12,863 bases of DNA from an uncultured Alphaproteobacteria bacterium (GCA_937928525.1 CALFWJ010000110.1:1-12863), one strand, 5' to 3'. Positions 1-6,478 are shown, counted from the first letter of the stretch. The notes: generated by a model not told the origin, from the letters alone. Translations and numbers: made by a program.

Positions 1-397
1 CAACGCAAAGACGGATTGTTCCAGCTTCGGGTAAATCTAAGCTCGTTGTGACGCTACCATTTTCTTTGCACCACTCTATGGTGATGGGCAGTGTGCCGGT
101 TTCATTGCCATAAGCATCAATCCCTAGGGGAATACGCGCGCTTACAATTTGTTTAAGGCTATAAATGTTCGTAAATGTGCCGCGGCAGCTATAAGCATTC
201 TTTGTGTTGTCTTTTAAAGTATAATAGCCTTGAGCTTGGCTAAGGTGTAAGTCTAGCTCTTTGCTCCCTTTATAGAATACTGCTTGCGTGGTGTACGCAC
301 GTTTTTCGGTTATTTGGCCATCTGCGCTGGCGCTTGTAATTGTTATGCTGGTTGAGACAATGCCGCAACCAAGCCAGATTAAGGTTTTATAAATCAT
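1..397 (-). CDS. Partial exported cysteine-repeat protein (paralogue 1 of 3)
   Basis: The first 132 residues of a protein whose C-terminus lies beyond the left edge. The ATG at 397 is preceded by GAGGA seven bases upstream. The N-terminus is a plausible Sec signal peptide (hydrophobic residues 5-20, likely cut after Ala25, SASA|DG). The mature part carries YYTL at 58-61, Cys71, the WC pair at 109-110 and Cys131. This matches the pattern of the two downstream paralogues (YTL, C, WC, hydrophobic-C), so I infer the same module. It is probably periplasmic or secreted with disulfides. It has its own promoter (437-465) and is insulated by the terminator at 478-507. I do not recognise a named family. 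The family relation is inferred from aligned motifs by eye; overall identity is low. Confidence 0.75.
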   Translation of the reverse strand, partial: MIYKTLIWLGCGIVSTSITITSASADGQITEKRAYTTQAVFYKGSKELDLHLSQAQGYYTLKDNTKNAYSCRGTFTNIYSLKQIVSARIPLGIDAYGNETGTLPITIEWCKENGSVTTSLDLPEAGTIRLCV

Positions 398-427
398 TAT
401 GATTTCCTCGAAAAGGATAGGTATGTT

Positions 428-444
428 TGTATATTCTATATACA
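428..444. promoter_or_regulatory. Palindrome over the -10 of the partial gene, candidate operator
   Basis: TGTATAT and ATATACA form a perfect 7-bp inverted repeat around TCT, overlapping the predicted -10 hexamer. A repressor site is an inference; the AT-rich sequence could be chance. Confidence 0.35.
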
Positions 445-465
445 GTATTCAACTGTGTGTTTCAA
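437..465 (-). promoter_or_regulatory. Sigma70-like promoter of the partial cysteine-repeat gene
   Basis: Reading on the minus strand, TTGAAA is followed after 17 bases by TATATA. The -10 lies about 40 bases before the ATG at 397, leaving room for the leader and ribosome-binding site. Confidence 0.55.
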
Positions 466-477
466 GCGTTAGCGCAT

Positions 478-507
478 AAAAAACCCCCGCTATTGCAGGG
501 ATTTTTT
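478..507 (-). terminator. Intrinsic terminator after the 289-residue gene
   Basis: On the minus strand TCCCTGC pairs with GCGGGGG (two G-T pairs) around a 4-base loop. It is flanked by A6 and T6 so it can act in both directions. It begins five bases after the stop codon at 512. Confidence 0.85.
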
Positions 508-511
508 AATT

Positions 512-1381
512 TTAATCAGTCTCGTGTTGCGCCAGCTCTGATTGAGGCGATGTAAGCCAAGTCAGTTGCATTGTTGAGCAAAAGTTGCGTTGGTATAAAG
601 GTTTTAAGCAAACCAGCGCTAAACGCGCACTGCCTCTGCTTGTTGCCTCGATATTTTCGTCGCACCAAGCAACGTTTACCTCATGCCGCCGTAATCTATA
701 CTCTTCTTGCGCTAAACTAAGTAGCCGTGCGCCAGAAGCATAGTTTTTATACGGGCGGCAATGCTCTATTTTTCCGCCCGCTATGGCCATTGTATAAGTG
801 GTGTTGTTAATTTTATTTTTTAACTGCACTGTATCTTGATTGTTTCTATCTGGATCAATCAATTTTTGCTTACCAAAATCTTGCCAAGCTAGGTCAATTT
901 CAGCTTTACGAGTCCATTTAGTAGGGCCGCTCCAGTTTGCAGTAAACACACCACAACGGGCAAGCTTAGGCGGTTTTGAGGCTATGCCTTCAGGTACATT
1001 AAGTGGTCGAAAACATACGTAGGCAGCGCCAGACGCTTGCATATTAAGCTCTTTGGCAACTTTATATTTATTACCGTCGCACCAATGCCAGTAAGTATTT
1101 ATGGCCTTTGTATTTGGGTTTACGCTCATTCTGGCATTAAATTGAACGCGTTTTTGTAGTGCCGATATACTCGCTACTGGGCCTGCGCAGTTATGTTTGT
1201 TTTCTACATTGGCTAATAGCGTGTAGCTGCCAGTAGCATGCGTTAATTTTAATGTTGCTGCATCGGCGCTAAATGTTATATCTAGCACGTGATGGATTGG
1301 CGTATTTTCTGCGGTTGCAGCTGATGTAAGAGTGGCCATGCCAAGAGCACAACCAGCAATAAAGGGAATTAAGTTTTTCAT
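512..1381 (-). CDS. Exported two-module cysteine-repeat protein (paralogue 2 of 3)
   Basis: A 289-residue protein of unknown function. GGAGG lies seven bases before the ATG at 1381, which fixes the start. A signal peptide is clear (hydrophobic 4-20, likely cut after TSAATA24). The mature chain holds two copies of one module. Module 1 has YTL at 53-55, Cys65, WC at 100-101, YVCFRP with Cys123 and Cys143. Module 2 has YTM, Cys208, WC at 239-240, LVCLKP with Cys258 and Cys268. Each copy ends in a hydrophobic strand-like stretch with Trp. Eight regularly placed cysteines in an exported protein suggest disulfides. It is flanked by paralogues on both sides but has its own promoter (1435-1463) and terminator (478-507), so it is probably monocistronic. 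No catalytic motif is visible; a binding or envelope role is only a guess. Confidence 0.85.
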   Translation of the reverse strand: MKNLIPFIAGCALGMATLTSAATAENTPIHHVLDITFSADAATLKLTHATGSYTLLANVENKHNCAGPVASISALQKRVQFNARMSVNPNTKAINTYWHWCDGNKYKVAKELNMQASGAAYVCFRPLNVPEGIASKPPKLARCGVFTANWSGPTKWTRKAEIDLAWQDFGKQKLIDPDRNNQDTVQLKNKINNTTYTMAIAGGKIEHCRPYKNYASGARLLSLAQEEYRLRRHEVNVAWCDENIEATSRGSARLALVCLKPLYQRNFCSTMQLTWLTSPQSELAQHETD

Positions 1382-1434
1382 AGAGAAACCTCCAAAAGGT
1401 TAAAAGATGTTGCGTTTAAACGTATATGGCATGA

Positions 1435-1463
1435 GATATACCTCTTTCGCATACGATTGTCAA
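1435..1463 (-). promoter_or_regulatory. Sigma70-like promoter of the 289-residue gene
   Basis: On the minus strand a perfect TTGACA is followed after 17 bases by TATATC, about 55 bases before the ATG at 1381. Near-consensus hexamers and spacing make this one of the best promoters in the window. Confidence 0.65.
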
Positions 1464-1474
1464 ATTGATGCGTA

Positions 1475-1504
1475 AAAAATCCCCCACGTTAGTGAGGGAT
1501 TTTT
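1475..1504 (-). terminator. Intrinsic terminator after the 323-residue gene
   Basis: A stem of about 12 bp with one C-A mismatch and the loop GTTA (plus strand), flanked by A5 and T5. It lies just after the stop codon at 1510, between two paralogues, and separates their transcription. Confidence 0.85.
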
Positions 1505-1509
1505 AATGT

Positions 1510-2481
1510 TTAGTCTTGGGCAATTTCACTTTCATTGAAATCATCACCAAAATCTACGGCGTTACCAATAACGCTCATGCCTGCACAAAACAAAGGTAAT
1601 TCACCATTGCCAAATGGCGTCAAACAGACAACTGCAAGGCCTTCTATTTTACTGTCACCATCTAGTTCAGATTGATTACACCACCGTATTTCTGCGGTGC
1701 CACGATCTAGATCTTGATTTTCAACCAAATCAACCAATCCTGCCGCACCAATAAGCTCTTCATCACCGGCTTTACAGAACTGGCTTGGCCCTTCTGGCAC
1801 CGATACTTCATAAGTATAAGCCGAATCTTCGTTAAGATCTTCAATGCCAAAGCCGTATGTGTAGCCAACATCAGTTTTCAGAGGTGTAAGAGCTGCTTTT
1901 GCAACTTCATCCCACCATTGGCCTTCAATCGCATCACTCAATTCTTGGCCGGGGCCAGTCCATTCTGCTACAAACGCGCCACAACCCATAAGGATCGCTT
2001 GCTTATAAGGGCGCCAATCTGCTGGAATGTCACGAAAGCAAACATAAGCAATACCCTCCATTGGCATATTCATGGCAACTGATGTATCAGTGGTATCTGT
2101 CTCGCGCCAATCAAACTGCACGCCAACATCTTCAAGGTTTTCACCACGATCAGCTTCATCTAGAAGCAAGTATTTTTCAAAAACAGCTCGGATGTGTTTT
2201 GGTTCCACTATGGAATAATCTGAGTGCTGCTGAGTACGGCCTTCATCTTGCCAAAGCGTATAATAACCGCCAAATTCTTCATCATTATTATAGAGCTTGA
2301 ATGAGCCGCCTTCTGGGTGGAATTCAATACCCATCAGATGACTAACTTCAGCTCGATACGCTGGGTTTGACAAGTCTTCCGTGTTTATAGGGTCTATATT
2401 ATTGGCTTGCGCTGGCAGTACCAAAGCAAGTGTTGTGCACAGCGCGAGCGCGGTGCGGTGTAGGGTGTTTAAATTTCGCAT
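1510..2481 (-). CDS. Exported acidic two-module cysteine-repeat protein (paralogue 3 of 3)
   Basis: A 323-residue protein of unknown function, strongly acidic in its mature part. The frame is open to 2622, but the ATG at 2481 is chosen because GGAG lies seven bases upstream, it begins a good signal peptide (hydrophobic 10-22, likely cut after AQA26), and the terminator of the preceding gene (2584-2611) falls inside the longer reading. Module 1 has YYTL at 73-76, Cys148 in AYVCFR and Cys167 in MGCGAF, but the WC position reads W125-R126 and the earlier cysteine is missing. Module 2 is complete: Cys236, WC at 267-268, Cys286 in VVCLTP and Cys299. The stretch CGAFVAEWTGP closely matches CGVFTANWSGP of the neighbouring paralogue, which supports homology. 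Own promoter at 2537-2565. Confidence 0.85.
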   Translation of the reverse strand: MRNLNTLHRTALALCTTLALVLPAQANNIDPINTEDLSNPAYRAEVSHLMGIEFHPEGGSFKLYNNDEEFGGYYTLWQDEGRTQQHSDYSIVEPKHIRAVFEKYLLLDEADRGENLEDVGVQFDWRETDTTDTSVAMNMPMEGIAYVCFRDIPADWRPYKQAILMGCGAFVAEWTGPGQELSDAIEGQWWDEVAKAALTPLKTDVGYTYGFGIEDLNEDSAYTYEVSVPEGPSQFCKAGDEELIGAAGLVDLVENQDLDRGTAEIRWCNQSELDGDSKIEGLAVVCLTPFGNGELPLFCAGMSVIGNAVDFGDDFNESEIAQD

Positions 2482-2536
2482 AGAAATCTCCGAAACGTTA
2501 GGGGTAGATGCAGCCCATATAGGTTGCTTACCTTTA

Positions 2537-2565
2537 CTTGTACGCGGCTGCTTTATTTTTGTCAA
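2537..2565 (-). promoter_or_regulatory. Sigma70-like promoter of the 323-residue gene
   Basis: On the minus strand a perfect TTGACA is followed after 17 bases by TACAAG, some 55 bases before the ATG at 2481. The -35 is strong, the -10 moderate. Confidence 0.5.
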
Positions 2566-2583
2566 ATATAGCCAAATAAGCAC

Positions 2584-2611
2584 AAAACCCCCAGCGTTAA
2601 CTGAGGGTTTT
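2584..2611 (-). terminator. Intrinsic terminator after the 73-residue gene
   Basis: AAAACCCCCAG pairs with CTGAGGGTTTT (one C-A mismatch) around a 6-base loop. It lies 17 bases past the stop codon at 2628 and resembles the terminators at 478-507 and 1475-1504 (CCCT...GGGGG on the minus strand). Confidence 0.75.
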
Positions 2612-2627
2612 GCGTTAAGCAAGGCGC

Positions 2628-2849
2628 TTAACTTTGCAGTGGAATACAGCGCACCTTTTTTTGAACCGGCGGCCTACAACCTTTGCGCATTGTTGCGCTC
2701 AGGTCGAGTGGGCTATTCACCCAAGTCGGTTGGCTGCTAATACTTGGCGTGATGTTGCCAAGCATGTTACGGGTGTCTGGCGATGTAGCCAGAATAGCGA
2801 TAACAAAAGCGCCACATATACAACCAAAGATAATGAAAATTCTGTGCAT
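2628..2849 (-). CDS. Small membrane-anchored or exported hypothetical protein
   Basis: A 73-residue protein I do not recognise. AGGAG lies six bases before the ATG at 2849, a good ribosome-binding site that argues this is a real gene. Residues 4-21 form one hydrophobic segment (with Cys10 and Cys12) that could be an uncleaved membrane anchor or signal peptide. The tail is basic and contains Cys58 and Cys68 (C-x9-C). It follows the pyrE-like gene by 52 bases with no terminator between them, so it may be co-transcribed. A weak promoter-like pair (TTGAAA, 17 bases, CATATG) sits at 2891-2919 at the end of the pyrE-like gene. It does not contain the WC module of the genes downstream. Confidence 0.65.
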   Translation of the reverse strand: MHRIFIIFGCICGAFVIAILATSPDTRNMLGNITPSISSQPTWVNSPLDLSATMRKGCRPPVQKKVRCIPLQS

Positions 2850-2890
2850 AATAATCTCCTATGCGTTTAAAAGGTCAGGGATATATTATG

Positions 2891-2919
2891 CATATGGGGC
2901 GTTAGGCTTGATTTTTCAA
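2891..2919 (-). promoter_or_regulatory. Weak promoter candidate for the 73-residue gene
   Basis: On the minus strand TTGAAA, 17-base spacer, CATATG. The -35 half lies inside the end of the pyrE-like coding region. The -10 is poor, so readthrough from pyrE is an equally good explanation. Confidence 0.25.
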
Positions 2920-3504
2920 CCACGTTTTAAAAGATAGTTCCTCATGCGCCAAAACAACTGGCGAAATATTAAGGTCTTCTAACGTGCAGAAAGTATGGCA
3001 TTTGCCCGAATAACTGTCTGGATATAGGGCTTTAAGCTGCGCATATTGATAATCAAGTTCGCCAAACGAGCGATCGAGCACCACCGATATGCCCGCAATT
3101 CTACCGCCTTGAGCCACCACTTTACGGGCGCCTTTAAGCAGTGAGCCTGCAGTGGTTGTCACGTCTTCCACCATGATGATATTGAGGCCTTTAACCTCCA
3201 TACCGTCCACTTCGTCTTCATCTTTTTTGATGTAGCCTTGGGGAGCGCGCATATGGTCAGCCATACCGCGCGCTAGCGCAATACCGCCACTGGCGATGCC
3301 ACACACCGCAAGATCTTCGCGGGTACTGTATTTATCGCCCATATAGCCTGCTAAGGCCGCTCTGGCTCTATAGTTTTCTACAGCTCTTGGCATATCTGCA
3401 AAGATATAGCTTTCGCGGCCTGAGGCCAGCATTTTAGGTTCATCGAGCACTTGAAGTGCTTTTTCGTTAATTGATTTTAAAATCAATTGTTCCTCATTTG
3501 TCAT
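2902..3504 (-). CDS. pyrE: Orotate phosphoribosyltransferase-like protein (PyrE family)
   Basis: A 200-residue type I phosphoribosyltransferase. PyrE transfers ribose-5-phosphate from PRPP to orotate to make OMP in cytosolic pyrimidine synthesis. Seen here: SGRESYIF near residue 28 (the family's SGR segment), a Gly-rich stretch CGIASGGIALA at 68-78, and the PRPP-binding motif IIMVEDVTTTAGS at 109-121. The ATG at 3504 is chosen over an upstream in-frame codon because AAAGGA precedes it by eight bases. The flexible loop at 91-101 (YIKKDEDEVDG) keeps a basic pair but lacks the later Lys and His of the usual RKxxKxHG loop, so orotate specificity is not certain. The gene lies 88 bases after priA and has its own promoter candidate (3551-3579). 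Confidence 0.7.
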   Translation of the reverse strand: MTNEEQLILKSINEKALQVLDEPKMLASGRESYIFADMPRAVENYRARAALAGYMGDKYSTREDLAVCGIASGGIALARGMADHMRAPQGYIKKDEDEVDGMEVKGLNIIMVEDVTTTAGSLLKGARKVVAQGGRIAGISVVLDRSFGELDYQYAQLKALYPDSYSGKCHTFCTLEDLNISPVVLAHEELSFKTWLKNQA

Positions 3505-3511
3505 GTGTTTT

Positions 3512-3526
3512 TCCTTTAAAAAAGTG
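3512..3526 (-). promoter_or_regulatory. T-tract plus Shine-Dalgarno element of the pyrE-like gene
   Basis: On the minus strand CACTTTTTT runs directly into AAAGGA, eight bases before the start codon. The same arrangement occurs before the genes starting at 6545, 7083 and 10541. Confidence 0.55.
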
Positions 3527-3550
3527 AAAGTGTTCCGTTTGTCATCTTTA

Positions 3551-3579
3551 GGTATACGCAAAAAGAATGCGTATGTAAA
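3551..3579 (-). promoter_or_regulatory. Promoter with embedded inverted repeat upstream of the pyrE-like gene
   Basis: On the minus strand TTTACA is followed after 17 bases by TATACC, about 50 bases before the ATG at 3504. ATACGCA (3554-3560) and TGCGTAT (3568-3574) form a perfect 7-bp inverted repeat that spans the spacer and touches both hexamers. This is a candidate operator; there is no T-tract after it, so it is not a terminator. Confidence 0.45.
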
Positions 3580-3592
3580 TAGTTATGCAGCG

Positions 3593-5629
3593 TTAACCAA
3601 AGTATTCGGCGTCGACGTCTATCACCACGCGGACATGGCGGGGGATTTTGGCCGCAGCTAGCCACGCTTGAATGTATTTTTGCAATGCGGTTTCGCCTTT
3701 AACCAGCAGGCGATAGCGGTACATATCTTTCAGTTTAGCGAGCGGTGCAGGCGCGGGGCCAAGCACACGCACGCCTGCTTGTTTGGGCGCTGCTGCGGCT
3801 AAAAGTTGACCTGCTTTCGCGACGTCTTTTTCGTTTTTACTGCTTAAAATGAGCCCAACGAGGCGGCCAAAGGGTGGGTCGCCCCAGTCTTTGCGTTTGC
3901 CCAGCTCTTGCATATAAAAGCCGTCGCGGTCGCCTGCTTTTAGGGCGGTGAATAGGTCGTGTTCGGGCTCGAAGGTTTGAATAAGGACGGTGCCTGACGT
4001 TTTATCCCGCCCTGCCCGGCCCGACACTTGTGTAAGCAGTTGGAAGGTGCGCTCGCTGGCGCGGACATCGCCGAGTGCCAGCCCCATATCGCCATCCACC
4101 ACGCCCACCAAGCTAAGTCGCGGGAAGTGGTGCCCTTTCGCGACCATTTGCGTGCCCACTAAAATATCTATTTTGCCGTCGGCCATTTCGGCCATTAGGG
4201 CCTTCATTTGGGCGGGTGTCGTGAGGGCATCGCTGTCGGCCACGCCAATGCGTGCCTCTGGGAATTTAGTTTGCAGCTCGCTCACAATGCGGCGCGTGCC
4301 GGGGCCGTACAGCGCCATTTCGCCTTCAATTTCGCAGCTGGCACAGGTGTCTGGTTGTTGGTCGGTATAGCCGCAGTAATGGCAAATAATGCGCGTGCCA
4401 TGAACGGTTAGATTGGCGTCGCAGCGCGGGCAGCCTGCTTTATGGCCACAACTTTTACAGAGCAATAATGGGGCGGTGCCGCGCCGATTCATGAAAATAA
4501 GCGCTTGTTCGGTGCGGGCCAGCGTTCCTTCTAGGGCTTTAACCAGTTGCGGGCTGATGAATTCTGTTTTTGGTAAATCTGCCTTGCGTAAATCGACTAA
4601 CTGCACTTTGGGCAGCACCGCATCGCCGTGGCGCTGTTTAAGCGTGAGATGCGTGTATTTACCCCTGAGGGCGTTGTTATAGGTTTCTAGGCTGGGCGTG
4701 GCTGATGCCAGCACCGTTGCGCACCCCCAATAGCGTGCCAGCACCACTGCCATGTCGCGGCCTTGATAGCGGAAGACATCGCTTTGTTTGTAACTGGGAT
4801 CGTGCTCTTCATCTACCACCACCAAGCCTAAATTTTGCCACGGTAAAAATAAGGCTGAGCGCGCACCCACCACCACCCGTGCGCTGCCTGTTTGCACCCC
4901 CCACCACGCTGCCGCACGGGCGCCTGCGGCTAAACCACTGTGCCATGCCACGGGTTTAAATCCAAACCGAGCTTCAAACCGCACAAGCCATTGCGGGGTA
5001 AGAGCAATTTCTGGCACCAGAATAAGGACTTGTTGTTGGCTGTCAGTCTTCTTTAATAGCGTTTCAATTACGTCAAAATAAACTTCGGTCTTGCCGCTGC
5101 CCGTCACGCCATCTAGCAAAAATGGTTGAAACTTTTGCTGTTTGCCCACTGCGGTTAAAATAGCATCAGCGGCTACGCGCTGCTCTTCATTCAATTGCGT
5201 TGGCAATACTTCACCCAACACGTGCACGGGTATTTTACCGCGCTTGCCAAGGGTTGGGACACTGTTTTTAATCAGCCCTGCCCGCAATGGATCGCCCGGC
5301 GCTGCTAAATTATAACGGGCTACAAAAGTATAAAAGTCGGTTGTTTTTTGGCCAAATTGCACGGTTTTATTTTCATCACTGTGCGGATTTTTAACTGGCA
5401 CAGCCGGCTTTAACCCTTGAAATGGTGAGCTATCGAGCACTTCCATCACCATGCCGTGCACGTTTTTGCGCCCTACTTGAATATCTACTATGGTGCCAAT
5501 GGTGGGGGCTGTCGTTTCGTCATCCCAGTAGTAATCCAGCCCATTGGGCAAAAACAGTGGCACCACGATGCGCACTACTTTTTGTGCTCTATTTGTTACA
5601 GATTGTGTGGTTTTTGCCGTACTGACCAT
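3593..5629 (-). CDS. priA: Primosomal replication-restart helicase PriA
   Basis: A 678-residue superfamily 2 3'-5' DNA helicase that recognises abandoned forks and starts replisome reloading. Seen in order (numbered from the ATG at 5629): an N-terminal DNA-binding region, Walker A GVTGSGKT at 174-181, DEEH box at 273-276, SATPSLE motif near 308, eight zinc-binding cysteines (391, 394, 400, 403, 416, 419, 429, 432) in the two interleaved sites typical of PriA, GTQMVAKGHHFP, and QVSGRAGR (motif VI). All helicase motifs look intact. Length is a little below the E. coli protein (732). The ATG at 5629 is used; it has GGTGAGG close upstream. An in-frame TTG at 5668 exists but lies inside the T-tract of a hairpin, so I reject it. 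It diverges from the DUF484 gene. Confidence 0.95.
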   Translation of the reverse strand: MVSTAKTTQSVTNRAQKVVRIVVPLFLPNGLDYYWDDETTAPTIGTIVDIQVGRKNVHGMVMEVLDSSPFQGLKPAVPVKNPHSDENKTVQFGQKTTDFYTFVARYNLAAPGDPLRAGLIKNSVPTLGKRGKIPVHVLGEVLPTQLNEEQRVAADAILTAVGKQQKFQPFLLDGVTGSGKTEVYFDVIETLLKKTDSQQQVLILVPEIALTPQWLVRFEARFGFKPVAWHSGLAAGARAAAWWGVQTGSARVVVGARSALFLPWQNLGLVVVDEEHDPSYKQSDVFRYQGRDMAVVLARYWGCATVLASATPSLETYNNALRGKYTHLTLKQRHGDAVLPKVQLVDLRKADLPKTEFISPQLVKALEGTLARTEQALIFMNRRGTAPLLLCKSCGHKAGCPRCDANLTVHGTRIICHYCGYTDQQPDTCASCEIEGEMALYGPGTRRIVSELQTKFPEARIGVADSDALTTPAQMKALMAEMADGKIDILVGTQMVAKGHHFPRLSLVGVVDGDMGLALGDVRASERTFQLLTQVSGRAGRDKTSGTVLIQTFEPEHDLFTALKAGDRDGFYMQELGKRKDWGDPPFGRLVGLILSSKNEKDVAKAGQLLAAAAPKQAGVRVLGPAPAPLAKLKDMYRYRLLVKGETALQKYIQAWLAAAKIPRHVRVVIDVDAEYFG

Positions 5630-5666
5630 TGCCTCACCATAGCATAATCGGCCATAGTGGATGTAC

Positions 5667-5690
5667 AAAAAAGGCGGCCCTTAGACCGCC
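5667..5690 (-). terminator. Terminator-like hairpin in the priA leader
   Basis: On the minus strand GGCGGTC pairs with GGCCGCC around TAAG, followed by T6. It has the form of an intrinsic terminator pointing toward priA, 37 bases before its start codon. No minus-strand gene lies upstream that it could serve, so it is a candidate attenuator. Confidence 0.65.
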
Positions 5691-5704
5691 CTGCAAGAGG
5701 GAAG

Positions 5705-5735
5705 CACACAACGCCTGGAATTAAATGGTTGTGTG
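5705..5735. repeat. Inverted repeat in the priA / DUF484 intergenic region
   Basis: CACACAAC (5705-5712) and GTTGTGTG (5728-5735) are perfect 8-bp complements 15 bases apart. In the plus direction this lies upstream of the -10 of the DUF484 gene. In the minus direction it would form a stem at the very start of the priA leader RNA. It could be an operator or an RNA element. Confidence 0.5.
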
Positions 5736-5738
5736 TCC

Positions 5739-5765
5739 TATAATATATAAATGGATACAGTAACG
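5739..5765. promoter_or_regulatory. Divergent promoter region, priA and DUF484
   Basis: A perfect TATAAT at 5739-5744 can drive the plus-strand gene, although the -35 position (TGGAAT at 5716) is weak. On the minus strand TTGGGC (5765-5760), 17 bases, TATATT (5747-5742) is a candidate for priA. The two -10 elements overlap, so the promoters may exclude each other. Confidence 0.45.
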
Positions 5766-5769
5766 CCCA

Positions 5770-6477
5770 ATGTCAACCCCTGCCCCGAAAAAAATTATCG
5801 AAACCGTTGAAAACAGCGCTGAAAAGCCTGCAAAAAAACGCACCTCAGAGAAGGATGTATTAGCCTACCTCACCCGCCGCCCCGACTTTTTTATGAAGCA
5901 CCCTACCCTGCTGGACGAGCTTAAACTCAAGCGCAGCGAGGGCAACGTGACCAGCCTAAACACCGTGCGTGCCACCCGCAAGGAAAAGCAATCTGATAAA
6001 CTCAAACTTCAGCAAGAGCGCCTATATAACACCGCCCGCAATAACGAGAATACCGCCCAAAGCATTTTTATGTGCGTTGAAGCTCTCTCTGGCATGACCA
6101 CGTTGGCGCAGTTCCGTACTTTTGTGCAAACCACCCTAAAAAATGAACTAGAGCTAGACGCCACCCGCTTGTTGTTAGCCGCCGAAGAAAGCACCGCCAC
6201 CACGCTTTCTGCTTCTGACATAGACGACTTAACCGACAATGCTACTGTAACGCCCCGCACCCTGCACGACGTTGCTGACCGCGAACTATATGGCGCCACA
6301 GGTAAGCTGATGAAAAGCGATTTACTGCTTACGCTCGCCGATAGTTCTGGCCAGATTAAAGCCCTTATTGCCCTTGGCAGCAAAGATGAAACCCGATTTC
6401 ATGCGGGGCAAAGTTTAGAGCTGGCGACGTTTTTAACCAATGTACTGAGTAGTACTTTGGTGCGGGTACAGAAATAG
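5770..6477 (+). CDS. DUF484 family protein
   Basis: A 235-residue cytosolic protein of the DUF484 family, a GAF-like fold of unknown function found widely in proteobacteria, often near xerC. Seen: a Lys/Ala-rich lead of about 25 residues, then DVLAYLTRRPDFFMKHPTLL at about 29-48 (the family's V..YL...PDFF..HP..L signature), VTSLNTVRA, a helical and probably coiled region at about 65-95, and a C-terminal domain rich in short hydrophobic segments (LLLTLADSSGQIKALIALGS, then FLTNVLSSTL at the end). No catalytic motif is visible. The ATG at 5770 lacks a good ribosome-binding site; the transcript from the TATAAT at 5739 would have a leader of only about 20 bases. It diverges from priA. Confidence 0.8.
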   Translation: MSTPAPKKIIETVENSAEKPAKKRTSEKDVLAYLTRRPDFFMKHPTLLDELKLKRSEGNVTSLNTVRATRKEKQSDKLKLQQERLYNTARNNENTAQSIFMCVEALSGMTTLAQFRTFVQTTLKNELELDATRLLLAAEESTATTLSASDIDDLTDNATVTPRTLHDVADRELYGATGKLMKSDLLLTLADSSGQIKALIALGSKDETRFHAGQSLELATFLTNVLSSTLVRVQK

Positions 6478-6478
6478 G

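Noticed and set aside
428..452. LexA-type SOS box near the left promoter (TACTGTATATA on the minus strand)
   Set aside because: The right half-site is shifted relative to the E. coli consensus, and LexA sites differ in many proteobacteria; only the simple palindrome is supported.
2482..2622. Longer N-terminus of the 323-residue protein
   Set aside because: It runs through the terminator of the preceding gene and the predicted promoter, and the ATG at 2481 has a good ribosome-binding site followed by a signal peptide.
5630..5668. TTG start for PriA 13 codons upstream
   Set aside because: The codon lies in the T-tract of the leader hairpin and has no ribosome-binding site; the ATG at 5629 is preceded by GGTGAGG.
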